Shown: positions 9,444-19,119, counted from the stretch's first letter. The stretch is DNA of 64,000 bases from Noviherbaspirillum saxi (GCF_003591035.1 NZ_QYUO01000001.1:1426001-1490000), one strand, 5' to 3'. Translations and numbers: made by a program. The notes: generated by a model from the sequence alone, not told the origin.

Positions 9444-9639
9444 CTGCGCACCAATAGTTCAGCACTTTTTGCAGTTAAATGTTGCGTGTCCATTTATTTG
9501 GCTGTCAATGTGGCAATCAACAAACTGCGTCAATCGACTTTATTTCCTGGAATCAATTATTTGAATTGATATTTAGCAAGGTCCGGCCCATTTTTTTAGC
9601 GGAATATGGCGGCTGTATCAAGAATGGCCACAGGGCGAT

Positions 9640-11055
9640 ATGGTATTCAGTTCCGCAACTTTCCTTTTTTATTTCTTCCCCGTATTCCTGATTCTCTACT
9701 ATGTCCTGCCATGGAAGAATCCGGTGTTGTTGGTCGCCAGCCTCGTCTTCTATGCATGGGGTGAGCCGCGCTTCGTTCCATTGTTGATGTTTTCTGCAGT
9801 GCTGAATTATGGCGTCGGTTATGCCATGTCCCGCTTTGCCGCACAAAAGAAAGCGCTGCTATGGTTCGGCATCGCGGCCAATCTGATCTTCCTGATGTAC
9901 TACAAGTACATCGGTTTCTTTGTGTCGGTGCTGAATGAAGCAGTCTCGTTGTTCTCTTCGCCGATCAAGCTGCCGGAAGTCATTCTGCCTTTGGGGATTT
10001 CCTTCTTCACCTTTCAAGGCGTTTCCTACCTGATCGATGTCTATCGCGGCGATGTCGGTGCGCAAAAAAGCTTCTGGAATTTCGCAATGTACAAGGCGAT
10101 GTTCCCGCAGCTGATTGCCGGCCCTATCGTCCGTTACAAGCAGATTGCCCACGAGGTGGACCATCGCGACATCACGAATGCGCGCGTGCTGGCCGGACTG
10201 CAGCAGTTCATCATCGGTCTCGCGCAAAAGGTATTGATTGCAAACACCGTTGCGCTGCCGGCGGACAGCATCTTCGCCGTTCCGCCCGATCAACTGTCGA
10301 CGACCAGCGCCTGGATAGGCATTGCCTGTTACTCGATACAGATCCTGTACGACTTTGCCGGCTATTCCAACATGGCCATCGGTATCGGTCACATGATCGG
10401 TTTCAGTTATCCGCCCAACTTCAATCGTCCGTATTCATCGACATCGGTCACGGAATTCTGGCGTCGCTGGCATATCAGTCTGTCGTCCTGGTTTCGCGAC
10501 TATCTTTACATCCCGCTGGGCGGAAACAGGATCTCGGCGGCAAGAACCTATGTCAATCTCGCGATGGTATTCCTGCTGTGCGGCTTGTGGCATGGCGCGG
10601 CATGGACATTCATCATCTGGGGCGCATGGCATGGCGTGCTGCTGGTGATCGAGCGCATGGGGCTGGGGCGACTGCTGGAAAGAATGCCTCAGACAATAGC
10701 GCAGATCTACACACTGCTGGTGGTAATGATCGGATGGGTATTCTTCCGCGCGAACGATGTGCCGTATGCATTGCGCTTCCTGGAGGTGATGTTTGGCAAA
10801 GCCTCCGCGGATGCGACACACCCGTGGCAAATGGATTTTGGTCCTGCCGCTGCGGTGGCATTGCTGGCAGGCGTATTGATTGCGACCTGGCGCTTCCCCG
10901 AAGAAAAGGTGAAAGGCCGGGACGTGCGGCCGCGCATGCGCACCGTTATGTCATCCATGCCGTTGCGCGTGGCCGGTGCAGTGTCGGCATTCGTCCTGTG
11001 TGTGGCGAGCCTTGCCGCCGGTACCTATAACCCATTTATTTATTTCCGCTTCTGA
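9640..11055 (+). CDS. MBOAT family O-acyltransferase (AlgI-like)
   Basis: The 471-residue integral membrane protein starts with the characteristic MVFSSATFLFYFFPVF and contains the family landmarks PQLIAGPIVRY, FWRRWHISLSSWFRDYLYIPLGG and the catalytic histidine in GLWHGAAWTF. Members move acetyl groups across the inner membrane to decorate an exopolysaccharide or cell-wall glycan, as AlgI does for alginate. The start two bases below the next gene's partner fits: the downstream gene begins one base after this stop and encodes the AlgJ-like periplasmic half. No polysaccharide biosynthesis genes are adjacent, so the acceptor is unknown. Confidence 0.93.
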   Translation: MVFSSATFLFYFFPVFLILYYVLPWKNPVLLVASLVFYAWGEPRFVPLLMFSAVLNYGVGYAMSRFAAQKKALLWFGIAANLIFLMYYKYIGFFVSVLNEAVSLFSSPIKLPEVILPLGISFFTFQGVSYLIDVYRGDVGAQKSFWNFAMYKAMFPQLIAGPIVRYKQIAHEVDHRDITNARVLAGLQQFIIGLAQKVLIANTVALPADSIFAVPPDQLSTTSAWIGIACYSIQILYDFAGYSNMAIGIGHMIGFSYPPNFNRPYSSTSVTEFWRRWHISLSSWFRDYLYIPLGGNRISAARTYVNLAMVFLLCGLWHGAAWTFIIWGAWHGVLLVIERMGLGRLLERMPQTIAQIYTLLVVMIGWVFFRANDVPYALRFLEVMFGKASADATHPWQMDFGPAAAVALLAGVLIATWRFPEEKVKGRDVRPRMRTVMSSMPLRVAGAVSAFVLCVASLAAGTYNPFIYFRF

Positions 11056-11056
11056 C

Positions 11057-12250
11057 ATGTCGGCATTCGCAAACAGGTTTGCCGGTAATGCGGCAAAGAT
11101 CATCATAGTGGCACTGCTGTCGATCCCTGCAGTGCTGGCGTTGTGGCAGCCGGCGCAAGGCGTTGGCGAGAATCGTTATCTCGCTGCTTTTCCTGCAAAG
11201 CCGCATGATTGGGAGACTGTCGTCCGGTTTCCGGCGCGGCTGGATTTATGGATTAACGACCATTTCGGTTTTCGCGACGTATTGGTCCAGCTGAATAACC
11301 GGCTGCGTTATACGCTGTTCAAGCAGTTTCCGACGTTGCAGGTGATCGAAGGGCAGGGCGGTCGGATTTTTCTGGCGACGCATTCCACTGCCCACGCGCC
11401 TTATGCGGCCATCACACAGGCATGCGGCTATCGGTACGAGCATGCCGATGGCATCGCAAAGCAGGTGAGCGCCTTTGATGCAGGATTCAGGAAACTTGGT
11501 GTCGATGCCAGGTTGCTGGTGGCGCCCAGTTCTCCTGTGATGTATGAAAGCGAGTTGCCGGTCTGGCTGCGCCAGCGCTGCGATCCGGCGATGGCGCCCG
11601 TGCCGCGTGTGATGATGTCGCCGTTTCTCGCGCCGGAGGCGCGTCAGCGTATCTACTATCCGATTGCTGAAGCAAAACAGATTGGCCAGACCACGCCCGT
11701 TATTCCGAAAACATGGTTTCACTGGAGCGGCACTGGGCCGAGGCTGATCGCAGCCGCAAGCGTGCGTCATTTCTGGGATACAAACGCCAGTTCGGCAACT
11801 GACCTGAAAACTTCCGAGCAGTTGAAACCTTCGGATATTTCACACCTTTTCCCCGGTGTCGAACTGGAAAGCAAGGTAGAAGTCGCCGACTTCAAGGTTT
11901 CCGGCATTGAGCAGTGTGCAGGACCAGCCTGCCATCATCCCGCCTTGCAGAGCGTCATGGCCAAGCTTGGCGATATTTCGCTTTATCGGAATGCCTCCGC
12001 GCCGGACCGGAGGCTTGTCATGTTGTCCGACTCGTTCGGGCAACATATCGCCGGCTGGTATTCGCCGTTTTATCGCGAGGTAGTACATCTGTCGACCAAT
12101 AATCTGGCCATGCTTGACGATGTCGAGATCAAAGCCATACATGCGCACTTTCTGCAGCCCGCGGAAAGCCAGCACCTGTTGTTTCTATATCACGACGGTT
12201 CGTTACTTAGCGGCCGGCTTGAGGTCGATTTGAAAAAGCTCGGCGTTTGA
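11057..12250 (+). CDS. AlgJ/AlgX-like SGNH hydrolase-fold acetyltransferase
   Basis: From ATG 11057 the protein is 397 residues, with one N-terminal membrane anchor (about residues 10-30) and a periplasmic domain. The region NDHFGFRD is typical of the family N-terminal domain, and MLSDSFGQHI provides the nucleophile serine of the SGNH block. The usual Asp-x-His pair (DTHW in AlgX) reads WFHW (codons TGG TTT CAC TGG near 11712), so the His is kept and the Asp is replaced. It begins one base after the MBOAT gene and almost certainly receives its acetyl groups. Confidence 0.8.
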   Translation: MSAFANRFAGNAAKIIIVALLSIPAVLALWQPAQGVGENRYLAAFPAKPHDWETVVRFPARLDLWINDHFGFRDVLVQLNNRLRYTLFKQFPTLQVIEGQGGRIFLATHSTAHAPYAAITQACGYRYEHADGIAKQVSAFDAGFRKLGVDARLLVAPSSPVMYESELPVWLRQRCDPAMAPVPRVMMSPFLAPEARQRIYYPIAEAKQIGQTTPVIPKTWFHWSGTGPRLIAAASVRHFWDTNASSATDLKTSEQLKPSDISHLFPGVELESKVEVADFKVSGIEQCAGPACHHPALQSVMAKLGDISLYRNASAPDRRLVMLSDSFGQHIAGWYSPFYREVVHLSTNNLAMLDDVEIKAIHAHFLQPAESQHLLFLYHDGSLLSGRLEVDLKKLGV

Positions 12251-12421
12251 CAAGACAGGATGCGAAATGCACGGTATTAGCGTCGCGCGAATGACAGCCG
12301 CCATCGACAAAGTCAATGGATGGAAATTGTCGAGGGGCAGAGTGAAAAATTAAAGTCCCACTTGTGGTCGAAACACTTGCCGGCATGTCGGCGTAGTCGG
12401 CGTGTGCGACGCCATAGTATT

Positions 12422-12565
12422 TCAACCGAACCAGCGTAGCGCCAGATAGGTCATCCCGATCATGACGGCCGACGAACAGGTGATGCAGAGGACAGCCTGC
12501 AATTTGTTGTAGTTGAAACCGGAGTCAGTATTGCAGACCAATGCATCCTGTCGTGTGTTTCTCAT
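12422..12565 (-). CDS. Possible small membrane protein, 47 residues
   Basis: Reading the minus strand from the ATG at 12565 gives 47 residues that begin MRNTRQDALVCNTDSG and continue into a hydrophobic segment (about residues 25-45, LCITCSSAVMIGMTYLALRW) before a TGA stop. A GAGG ribosome site lies five bases upstream of the ATG. One transmembrane helix with a short polar N-terminus is a common layout for bacterial small proteins. I do not recognise a family, and the frame may still be chance, so confidence is moderate. Confidence 0.42.
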   Translation of the reverse strand: MRNTRQDALVCNTDSGFNYNKLQAVLCITCSSAVMIGMTYLALRWFG

Positions 12566-12773
12566 ATTGTCCTCGATTGATGAATGGCAATCGCTTGCTT
12601 GAAGTCATTGTATCGAAGGTGTGCCTTGAATCAATAGTCTGACAGGCAACTTTCACAGGTTTCTTTTGCGAATCCGCAAACGGCGTTGCGTAAAGTCAAT
12701 TGATCGCTGCATTCCGATAAAAGCCGGATTAATGGGCAACTGCAGAAAACCGAATTGCAGAAACCAATAAAAA

Positions 12774-12800
12774 AGCCCGCAGACCTTGCGGTTGCGGGCT
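12774..12800 (-). terminator. Rho-independent terminator
   Basis: The arms AGCCCGCA and TGCGGGCT enclose an 11-base loop, and on the minus strand the hairpin is followed by a run of six T (12768-12773). It lies about 140 bases downstream of the YgiQ-like gene and would end its transcript. Confidence 0.75.
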
Positions 12801-12941
12801 AAATCCAATTCAAGAAGAGTTGGAGGAGACACAATCACTATAGACGAGACTGGGATAATCCTCCGCTTTATTCTGGCAATACCTGATATATGAAATTTTT
12901 ATATCACTGCGTGAAGGCGGGTGAAGGCGGTAGCGGCCAGC

Positions 12942-15149
12942 TTATTTTGCCTTCCGGGCCGCTTTCACGGCTGAAGTTTTATACGATGGCCGTGCTCCGA
13001 ATTTTCCCGCTTTGGCATCAAAAGCTTTCCTTGAAGGCGTGCCGGAGCCGATCTGCTTGCGGGCTTGTCCCGGTTGGGTGGATGCGCCGAACGCAGGCGG
13101 GGTATAACGCGGCACCAGATGCCGGTCGCTATTGCCGATCAGATCCGACCTGCCCATGCGTTGCAATGCCTCGCGCAGGATGGGCCAGTTGTCCGGATCG
13201 TGGTAGCGGAGGAAAGCCTTGTGCAGACGGCGGATTTTTCCGGCGCGTACTGTCTCAACCGCCTCGGAATCGGCGGACACCTTGTGCAGCGGATTCTTGC
13301 GGCCGTGGTACATCGCCGTCGCCATTGCCATCGGGGTTGGCAGGAAAGTCTGTACCTGATCGAGCTGGAAATTGTTTTTCTTCAGCCAGATTGCAAGATT
13401 CAGCATGTCTTCATCGGTCGTGCCCGGATGGGCAGCGATGAAGTAGGGGATCAGATATTGTTCCTTGCCAGCTTCGCGCGAGAAGCGTTCGAACATTTCC
13501 TTGAAGGCATAGTACGAACCCATGCCCGGCTTCATCATCTTTGAAAGCGGCCCGTCTTCGGAATGTTCGGGGGCAATCTTCAGCAAACCGCCAACATGGT
13601 GGGTTACCAGTTCCTTCACATATTCCGGCGATTTGACCGCCAGGTCGTAGCGCAAGCCCGAGCTGACGAGGATCTTCTTGATGCCAGGAATGGCGCGCGC
13701 CTTGCGGTACAGCTGGATCAGCTTGCTGTGATCGGTATTCAGGTTCACGCAGATGCTTGGATAGACGCAGGACAGCCGGCGGCAGGATTCTTCGATCTTC
13801 TTGTCCTTGCAGGCAAGACGGTACATGTTCGCGGTCGGTCCGCCCAGATCGGAAATGGTTCCGGTAAAGCCCTTGGTCTTGTCGCGGATGAGTTCGATTT
13901 CGCGCAGGATCGACGGTTCCGAGCGGCTCTGGATGATGCGTCCCTCATGCTCGGTGATCGAGCAAAAGGTGCATCCGCCGAAACAGCCGCGCATGATGTT
14001 GACCGAGAAGCGAATCATTTCCCACGCGGGTATGTGTGCCTTGCCATACGCCGGATGCGGCGACCGTGCATAGGGCATGTCATAGACGCCATCCATCTCA
14101 TCCATGGCAAGCGGCAGCGGCGGCGGATTCAGCCAGACATCGCGCTCCCCATGAGCCTGCACCAGTGCGCGGGCATTGCCGGGATTCGATTCCAGGTGCA
14201 GTACGCGCGAAGCGTGCGCATAAAGAATCGGATCGTCCTTGACCGCGTCGTAGGAAGGCAGGCGTACTACCGTCTTGCTGCGCTGTTCCCTCAGTGCCGC
14301 CTGCCGCTCTTCGCGACTCAGGATCACGACCGGGCGTTCGACAACCGCAGTCTCGGCCGTGCCGCAGCTTGCCGGCTCCTTCTGCTTCATTTCATAGGGA
14401 TCGGGATGCGCTTCGACGCGGCCCGGCGTGTCGTAGCGGGTCGAATTCGCTTCGGTCCAGCCGTCTGCCGGCTTCCAGCCGCTCGGCGCCATGAAAGCGG
14501 TGCCGCGCAGATCGCGAATCGACTTGATCGGTTCGCCAGCGGCGATGCGGTGCGTTAGTTCGACCAGTGCGCGCTCGGCATTACCGTACAAAAGGATATC
14601 GGCCTTCGAGTCGGGCAGCACGGAACGCCGGACCTTGTCCGACCAGTAATCGTAATGGGCGATACGGCGCAGGCTTGCCTCGATGCTGCCGACGACGACA
14701 TTGGCATCCGGATACGCTTCACGAGCGCGCTGGGCGTAGACCACGAGGGCGCGATCCGGACGCTTGTTGGGATCGCCGTCGGCGGTATAGGCGTCTTCGG
14801 AACGAATTTTCCTGTCGGATGTATATCGATTGATCATCGAATCCATATTGCCGGCAGTGACCCCGAAATACAGATTCGGACGGCCCAATGCACGGAATGC
14901 TTCCGCCGAATGCCAGTCCGGCTGGCTGATGATGCCGACCCGGAAACCCTGCTTTTCCAGCAAGCGTCCCACCAGCGCCATCCCGAAGCTGGGATGGTCG
15001 ATATAGGCGTCGCCGGTCACGAGAATGACGTCGCAGGAATCCCATCCCAGCGCCTCCATTTCCGCACGCGACATGGGGAGGAAGGGGGCCGGCGTCGTGT
15101 AATCGGCGCGGTGGCGCGGATAGGAAAACAGGTTTTTAGGTGCGTTCAT
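12942..15149 (-). CDS. ygiQ: YgiQ family radical SAM protein
   Basis: From the ATG at 15149 the protein is 735 residues, the usual size for this family; an open extension of 43 residues upstream looks like non-coding sequence and was dropped. The N-terminal third matches the UPF0313/YgiQ N-domain ([32 protein letters not shown]). The radical SAM motif CX3CX2C is seen as CFGGCTFCS at about residue 370, implying a 4Fe-4S cluster and S-adenosylmethionine cleavage. The C-terminus is basic and low in complexity. The reaction catalysed by this family is not established. Confidence 0.93.
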   Translation of the reverse strand: MNAPKNLFSYPRHRADYTTPAPFLPMSRAEMEALGWDSCDVILVTGDAYIDHPSFGMALVGRLLEKQGFRVGIISQPDWHSAEAFRALGRPNLYFGVTAGNMDSMINRYTSDRKIRSEDAYTADGDPNKRPDRALVVYAQRAREAYPDANVVVGSIEASLRRIAHYDYWSDKVRRSVLPDSKADILLYGNAERALVELTHRIAAGEPIKSIRDLRGTAFMAPSGWKPADGWTEANSTRYDTPGRVEAHPDPYEMKQKEPASCGTAETAVVERPVVILSREERQAALREQRSKTVVRLPSYDAVKDDPILYAHASRVLHLESNPGNARALVQAHGERDVWLNPPPLPLAMDEMDGVYDMPYARSPHPAYGKAHIPAWEMIRFSVNIMRGCFGGCTFCSITEHEGRIIQSRSEPSILREIELIRDKTKGFTGTISDLGGPTANMYRLACKDKKIEESCRRLSCVYPSICVNLNTDHSKLIQLYRKARAIPGIKKILVSSGLRYDLAVKSPEYVKELVTHHVGGLLKIAPEHSEDGPLSKMMKPGMGSYYAFKEMFERFSREAGKEQYLIPYFIAAHPGTTDEDMLNLAIWLKKNNFQLDQVQTFLPTPMAMATAMYHGRKNPLHKVSADSEAVETVRAGKIRRLHKAFLRYHDPDNWPILREALQRMGRSDLIGNSDRHLVPRYTPPAFGASTQPGQARKQIGSGTPSRKAFDAKAGKFGARPSYKTSAVKAARKAK

Positions 15150-15294
15150 GTTGGGGCGGATTGTACCGGAATTGCACTGGGCACGGCTCTCTGACCGGCC
15201 TGGCTTGCTGACTCGGAGAGCCAAGGACCTATGACCGGTTGGGTGGCAAAGAGTTGCCTCGTAGCGCGCGAGATTCAAGCGAGTCTACAAATTG

Positions 15295-15819
15295 CTAACG
15301 CACAATGCGGCCCGGAGGCGGTGGGGAGGGATACGCAGTTGTCCGTTCGGGGAAATCACGGAAAAAATACCCCATGAGGCCTCCGCGGCCGGAAGGAATC
15401 CGGTGTCCTTTTGCATACATGCATTGCTGGTAACCGATGTCATACCGCTGCTGTAGGCTGCCCGCGCTGTAGGCGGCATGACCGGTACCCGCCAGGCCGC
15501 CCAATGCAAGACCGCCGCCGGCACCGGCCGCGGCGCCTCTTCCTCCATCGATGGCGGCGCCTGCCACGGCACCGAGCAGGGTGCCGACGATCGCCGAGCG
15601 AGCGCCGCTGTCGAGACCCGCGCTGTCCGGGTTGCCGCCACCGCTCTGCTCATAAGCGAATTGCCGGCAAACATCATTATCTGCCCGGAACTGCTCAAAG
15701 CTTTTGTCTGTTCCCGGCAATACCATCACACTGGGCTGGTTCGGAGGCATGACAGTACAGGCCGTTACGCCGAGTACTGTGCAAAGACACGCCAAGCACC
15801 GCACTGCACGCGAAGACAT
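15295..15819 (-). CDS. Putative lipoprotein with glycine-zipper segment
   Basis: The start at 15819 gives 174 residues with a lipoprotein signal peptide ending in GVTAC, the cysteine being the predicted lipid site. A GAGGTGAG ribosome site sits upstream. The middle holds an alternating glycine and alanine stretch (IVGTLLGAVAGAAIDGGRG, then AAAGAGGGLALGGLAGTGHAAY), a glycine-zipper typical of small outer-membrane-associated proteins, and the C-terminus has the QRYDIGYQQCMYAKGH motif common in this group. It lies five bases below the next envelope gene, so the pair is probably co-transcribed. Confidence 0.8.
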   Translation of the reverse strand: MSSRAVRCLACLCTVLGVTACTVMPPNQPSVMVLPGTDKSFEQFRADNDVCRQFAYEQSGGGNPDSAGLDSGARSAIVGTLLGAVAGAAIDGGRGAAAGAGGGLALGGLAGTGHAAYSAGSLQQRYDIGYQQCMYAKGHRIPSGRGGLMGYFFRDFPERTTAYPSPPPPGRIVR

Positions 15820-15824
15820 GATGC

Positions 15825-16190
15825 TCACCTCAGGTCGGGCGGTTGGGGCGTAACCAACTCCCAGCCGGTCGGGCATTCCCGGACATAGGGGTAATACGCT
15901 TCGGCGCTACGGCAGTAATACCACCATGAGCTCGCCTGCTGTTCGCGCGCATTCTTCTCCATATAGGCTTGCGGCACCGATGGGACCGTGATTACAGGTG
16001 GATAAGTGTAGATGCCGGGATAGCGATATTGCCATGCTCCGGTGACAGGAACGCCGAGCACGATGTCGACACTTGCCCGATGATGGCCATGCCAGTGACC
16101 ATATGCATGTCGCCCATGCGCCCAGGCGAGTTCGGTAAACAGCAAGCCGACAAGCAAAACAATCAGGAACCGCGGTTTGAGCACCTTCAT
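15825..16190 (-). CDS. Small secreted hypothetical protein
   Basis: The ATG at 16190, with AAGGGGG upstream, gives 121 residues. A signal peptide (MKVLKPRFLIVLLVGLLFTELAWA) is followed by a histidine-rich region (HGRHAYGHWHGHHR) and a C-terminal block with WWYYCRSAEAYYPYV and CPTGWELV. I recall this aromatic, two-cysteine block from small exported proteins of Burkholderiales, without a known role. The histidines could bind metal, but that is only a suggestion. The frame can be read 15 bases further to a TTG without a ribosome site, which I did not use. Confidence 0.75.
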   Translation of the reverse strand: MKVLKPRFLIVLLVGLLFTELAWAHGRHAYGHWHGHHRASVDIVLGVPVTGAWQYRYPGIYTYPPVITVPSVPQAYMEKNAREQQASSWWYYCRSAEAYYPYVRECPTGWELVTPQPPDLR

Positions 16191-16434
16191 GGCCGCCCCC
16201 TTCAATCAAATTCCAAGCAGGCGCGCGGTCGCGCCAGAAGTTTGGACATGAATGCGCAGCCTCAGTTCTTGTTTGATACATGTTTGCCATCCCCGCTAGA
16301 GGCAGACTATGGTTATCTATTTGTTATCTCTTTTCTCAATGAGGCAGAGCATGTTCGATCAGGAACTCGTTTGTTAGCCGTTTATCAAATTCTTCCCGTT
16401 GCCATTGGCTTCGACTTTCAAAAGGAGACAGGAA

Positions 16435-16761
16435 ATGATGCAAGCAAACGAATTGCAGCAACGCTTCAGTCACGTGGAAAGCATGGTTCACGAAGCAGCG
16501 CAGCGCTGTGAATCGACCCAAAGCGTGCCGATGGACTTGAAAGATTGCATGCAACAGTTGGATCAGCGTATGGAGCAGGCAAGGGGAATGATGCGTTCGC
16601 AGGACGAACAGCAGATCGTCCAGTGTGTGGATGATCTGGAGCAGCTTGGCGACCGCGCCAAGAATGCATGCGAAAAAGCCCCGTCCGTCGACAGCGAGTT
16701 GAGAAGTGTCGTGATGCAGGCCCATCGCGAGCTGTCGGACTTGAAGCACCAATTGCATTAA
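16435..16761 (+). CDS. Hypothetical soluble helical protein
   Basis: The ATG at 16435 has AAAGGAGA seven bases upstream and gives 108 residues. The sequence is almost wholly polar and helical, rich in Gln, Glu and Met, with four evenly spread cysteines (at CEST, DCMQQ, QCVDD, ACEKA), suggestive of a small coiled-coil bundle. No signal peptide or membrane segment is seen. I do not recognise the family. It is bounded downstream by a hairpin at 16816-16849. Confidence 0.65.
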   Translation: MMQANELQQRFSHVESMVHEAAQRCESTQSVPMDLKDCMQQLDQRMEQARGMMRSQDEQQIVQCVDDLEQLGDRAKNACEKAPSVDSELRSVVMQAHRELSDLKHQLH

Positions 16762-16815
16762 ACGCATCGAACATGGGCCATCCGGCGGCAGGCCCTTGTC
16801 TTTCCGGCAATGCAA

Positions 16816-16849
16816 AACGACGCGTGTGGCAGTAGCTACGCGCGTCGTT
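16816..16849 (+). terminator. Hairpin, likely terminator of the preceding gene
   Basis: The arms AACGACGCG and CGCGTCGTT are perfectly complementary around a 16-base loop and are followed by a pyrimidine-rich CCTTTC. It lies between convergent genes and could serve both strands. Confidence 0.5.
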
Positions 16850-16895
16850 CCTTTCAGTCGTCCACCCCGCATAGAGGCGAAATCGAGGGTGCTGC

Positions 16896-17159
16896 TTATT
16901 TACCCGGGACCGCGTCGGGCAGCACCACATTGACATCCAGGACTTCCAGGTTGCCCTGACGGTCAAGCGAAATCTTGATGTCGTCGGCGTTCACCTTCGC
17001 ATACTTTGAAATCACTTCAATCAGTTCCTTGTGCAAGGCTGGCAAGAAGTCCGGACCATCGCGACCATTACGTTCGCGGGCGATGATCACCTGCAGGCGC
17101 TCCTTGGCTGCGCTGGCGGTTTTGGGTTTGGTGTTGAACAGGAATGAGAGTAGTGCCAT
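16896..17159 (-). CDS. minE: Cell division topological specificity factor MinE
   Basis: The ATG at 17159 gives 87 residues, the family size. The N-terminus MALLSFLFNTKPKTASAAKERLQVIIARER holds the membrane-binding and MinD-stimulating helix, and the rest is the dimerising topological domain (LHKELIEVISKY, NLEVLDVNVVLP). MinE triggers MinD ATPase and drives the pole-to-pole oscillation that keeps MinC away from mid-cell. It follows minD by one base in the order minC-minD-minE. Confidence 0.96.
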   Translation of the reverse strand: MALLSFLFNTKPKTASAAKERLQVIIARERNGRDGPDFLPALHKELIEVISKYAKVNADDIKISLDRQGNLEVLDVNVVLPDAVPGK

Positions 17160-17160
17160 A

Positions 17161-17976
17161 TCACTTACCCTTGAACAGTCTCTGGAACAGGCCAGGTTTT
17201 TCGTAGGCGGTAAAGCGCATCGGCACTTCATGGCCGAGGAATCGCGCAACGACGTCCTGATAGGCTTCCGATACGTCGCTACCTGTCATGTGAATAGCGG
17301 GATTGCCTTGGTTCGACGCGTGCAGCACCGATTCGGATTCGGGAATGATGCCGATCAGCGGAATGCGCAGGATTTCCTGCACATCGGTGTAGGACAGCAT
17401 TTCGCCGGCTTCGACGCGCTTGGGCACGTAGCGGGTGATCAGCAGATGCTCCTTTACCGGTTCGCCGCCGTTGAGAGCGCGTCTGGACTTGGCCTGGATG
17501 ATGCCCAGGATGCGGTCCGAGTCGCGGACCGACGATACTTCCGGATTGGTGACGATGACTGCTTCGTCGGCGAAGGTCAGCGCCATTACCGCACCGTGCT
17601 CGATACCCGCCGGAGAGTCGCAGACGATGTATTCGAAATCCATCTTGGCCAGATTATTAAGCACACGCTCGACGCCGGCTTCGCTCAGGGCGTCCTTGTC
17701 GCGGGTTTGCGATGCAGGTAGCACGAACAGGTTGTCGCAATGCTTGTCCTTGATCAGGGCCTGGTTCAGCGTGGCTTCATTGTTGATAACGTTGATCAGG
17801 TCATATACCACGCGGCGTTCGCAACCCATGATCAGGTCAAGATTGCGCAGGCCGACGTCAAAGTCGATTACGGCAGTCTTGTGCCCGCGCAAGGCAAGTC
17901 CCGACGCGAAGCTGGCGCTGGAGGTGGTCTTGCCGACGCCTCCTTTACCGGACGTTACAACGATGATTTTGGCCAC
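17161..17976 (-). CDS. minD: Septum site-determining ATPase MinD
   Basis: I place the start at GTG 17976, because AAGGAG lies about six bases upstream and the product then begins with the standard MAKIIVVTSGKGGVGKTT; an upstream ATG at 17997 has no such support. The 271-residue protein has the deviant Walker A motif (KGGVGKTT, Lys11 and Lys16) and the C-terminal amphipathic membrane-targeting helix (YEKPGLFQRLFKGK). It recruits MinC to the membrane and is released by MinE. Confidence 0.96.
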   Translation of the reverse strand: MAKIIVVTSGKGGVGKTTSSASFASGLALRGHKTAVIDFDVGLRNLDLIMGCERRVVYDLINVINNEATLNQALIKDKHCDNLFVLPASQTRDKDALSEAGVERVLNNLAKMDFEYIVCDSPAGIEHGAVMALTFADEAVIVTNPEVSSVRDSDRILGIIQAKSRRALNGGEPVKEHLLITRYVPKRVEAGEMLSYTDVQEILRIPLIGIIPESESVLHASNQGNPAIHMTGSDVSEAYQDVVARFLGHEVPMRFTAYEKPGLFQRLFKGK

Positions 17977-18001
17977 AAAAAACTCCTTAAAAGACAAATA
18001 A

Positions 18002-18769
18002 CTAGGCGCGAATGGACAGGATATCTATCCGGTCGCCCTGAAGACGGACCTGCGCCGGTTGCTTCGCCAGATCCTTCGGTAACCCGCCATCGAATGTGCG
18101 GTAAATGCCGGCGATGGAAACCAGTTCGGCTTCCATGCTCAGCGTGAAAATTCGTGCTTCCGCATTGCCGCTTGCGCCTGCCAGCGCGCGTCCGCGCAAC
18201 GGAGCATAGACATGGATGCTGCCGTCGGCGATCAATTCGGCGCCATTGTTGACGATGGCGTTGACGATCAGGTCACAGCCGCGGGCATAAATGCGCTGGC
18301 CGGCCCGGACCGGGGTATCGATGATCATGGCGGAGGTGATCGCCTGCGCTGCAGCGGGCGGTACGACTGCCGGAGCCGCAGGTGCGGGTAAAGGGGCTGG
18401 TGCTGGTGCGGCAGCCGCTTCTTCTGGCAGCGCGTCCTGACGCGACGGCGCGAGGGTGTCGATCGTCATGCCATGCGCCACGATTTGCGCTTCCTGTTCA
18501 GGCGGTGCGCCGCGAACCGCCACCGGGTTCAGGCTGTAGCCGCTAAAGAGGGCAGTCAGTGCCGACCAGTCGATCACGGTGTCGGTGAAATCGATCGACG
18601 ACACATCGATGACCATCAGGTCGTTGTCGAAATAATCCGAAGCGCCACCGGTCGCCTGCTTCAATGCCGCATCCAGCGTAGCAAGGTCGGCCGTGCGCAG
18701 GATGGCGGATACCGCCACGACGGTTGAAATCTTGATCTCTATCGGCTTGTTGTTCTGTTTCGTTGACAT
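18002..18769 (-). CDS. minC: Septum site-determining protein MinC
   Basis: The ATG at 18769 gives 255 residues. The N-terminal domain (IEIKISTVVAVSAILRTADL) inhibits FtsZ; an Ala-Pro-rich linker at about 120-150 leads to the C-terminal beta-helix domain (VRAGQRIYARGCDLIVNAIVNNGAELIADGSIHVYAPLRGRALAG), which binds MinD and is strongly conserved. It is the first gene of minCDE. Confidence 0.95.
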   Translation of the reverse strand: MSTKQNNKPIEIKISTVVAVSAILRTADLATLDAALKQATGGASDYFDNDLMVIDVSSIDFTDTVIDWSALTALFSGYSLNPVAVRGAPPEQEAQIVAHGMTIDTLAPSRQDALPEEAAAAPAPAPLPAPAAPAVVPPAAAQAITSAMIIDTPVRAGQRIYARGCDLIVNAIVNNGAELIADGSIHVYAPLRGRALAGASGNAEARIFTLSMEAELVSIAGIYRTFDGGLPKDLAKQPAQVRLQGDRIDILSIRA

Positions 18770-19119
18770 AAACGCTAATCGGTTTGTCGAAGATGCGAAG
18801 CTGCGTGAGCAAAATGGTATGCGCGGTCCGCCAAATCCGCCAAATGAAACGGGCCGCATTGAAAGCGGCCCGAACGTCCTGAATCGGTTTTTGGCAATGT
18901 GTGTTCAACAGTCCGGATTCCGCAGGACCCGGCGTACGATCCGTACCGCCCTACCATGCAACCCGCCCGGCTTTACACACATTCCTGAAACCCGCTCAGG
19001 GGAAGCGGAATTCCTTGCAGCGCATTGAACAATTGCTCACCACTCGCTCCGTGCTTTGCGGCGTATTATACCTGTTGCCGCCGCGCTATCCTGCTGATTC
19101 TGCATACTTTTTCTTTTCG
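18770..19119. other. Intergenic stretch, 350 bases
   Basis: This gap lies between minC and the end of kynA, both on the minus strand, so it should hold the minC promoter and the end of the kyn transcript. A GC-rich hairpin at 18850-18872 is listed separately. No open frame with a ribosome site was seen. Confidence 0.6.
18850..18872 (-). terminator. GC-rich hairpin downstream of kynA
   Basis: CGGGCCGC and GCGGCCCG pair perfectly around seven bases. On the minus strand it is followed by GTTTCATTT, which is T-rich but interrupted, so it may be a weak terminator for the kyn operon. Confidence 0.4.

Larger units (their letters stand above)
12251..12941. other. Intergenic stretch, 691 bases
   Basis: This gap separates the acyltransferase pair from the YgiQ-like gene. 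It contains one possible small gene on the minus strand (12422-12565) and one strong terminator (12774-12800), each listed separately. The segment 12801-12941 includes a GGAGGAG run at about 12821 with no convincing reading frame behind it. Nothing else recognisable was seen. Confidence 0.6.

Noticed and set aside
12207..12425. 72-residue minus-strand frame overlapping the AlgJ-like gene end
   Set aside because: No ribosome site and no protein-like pattern; overlaps a better-supported gene.
13563..14558. 331-residue plus-strand frame opposite the radical SAM gene
   Set aside because: Shadow; the minus strand has the CX3CX2C motif and family domains.
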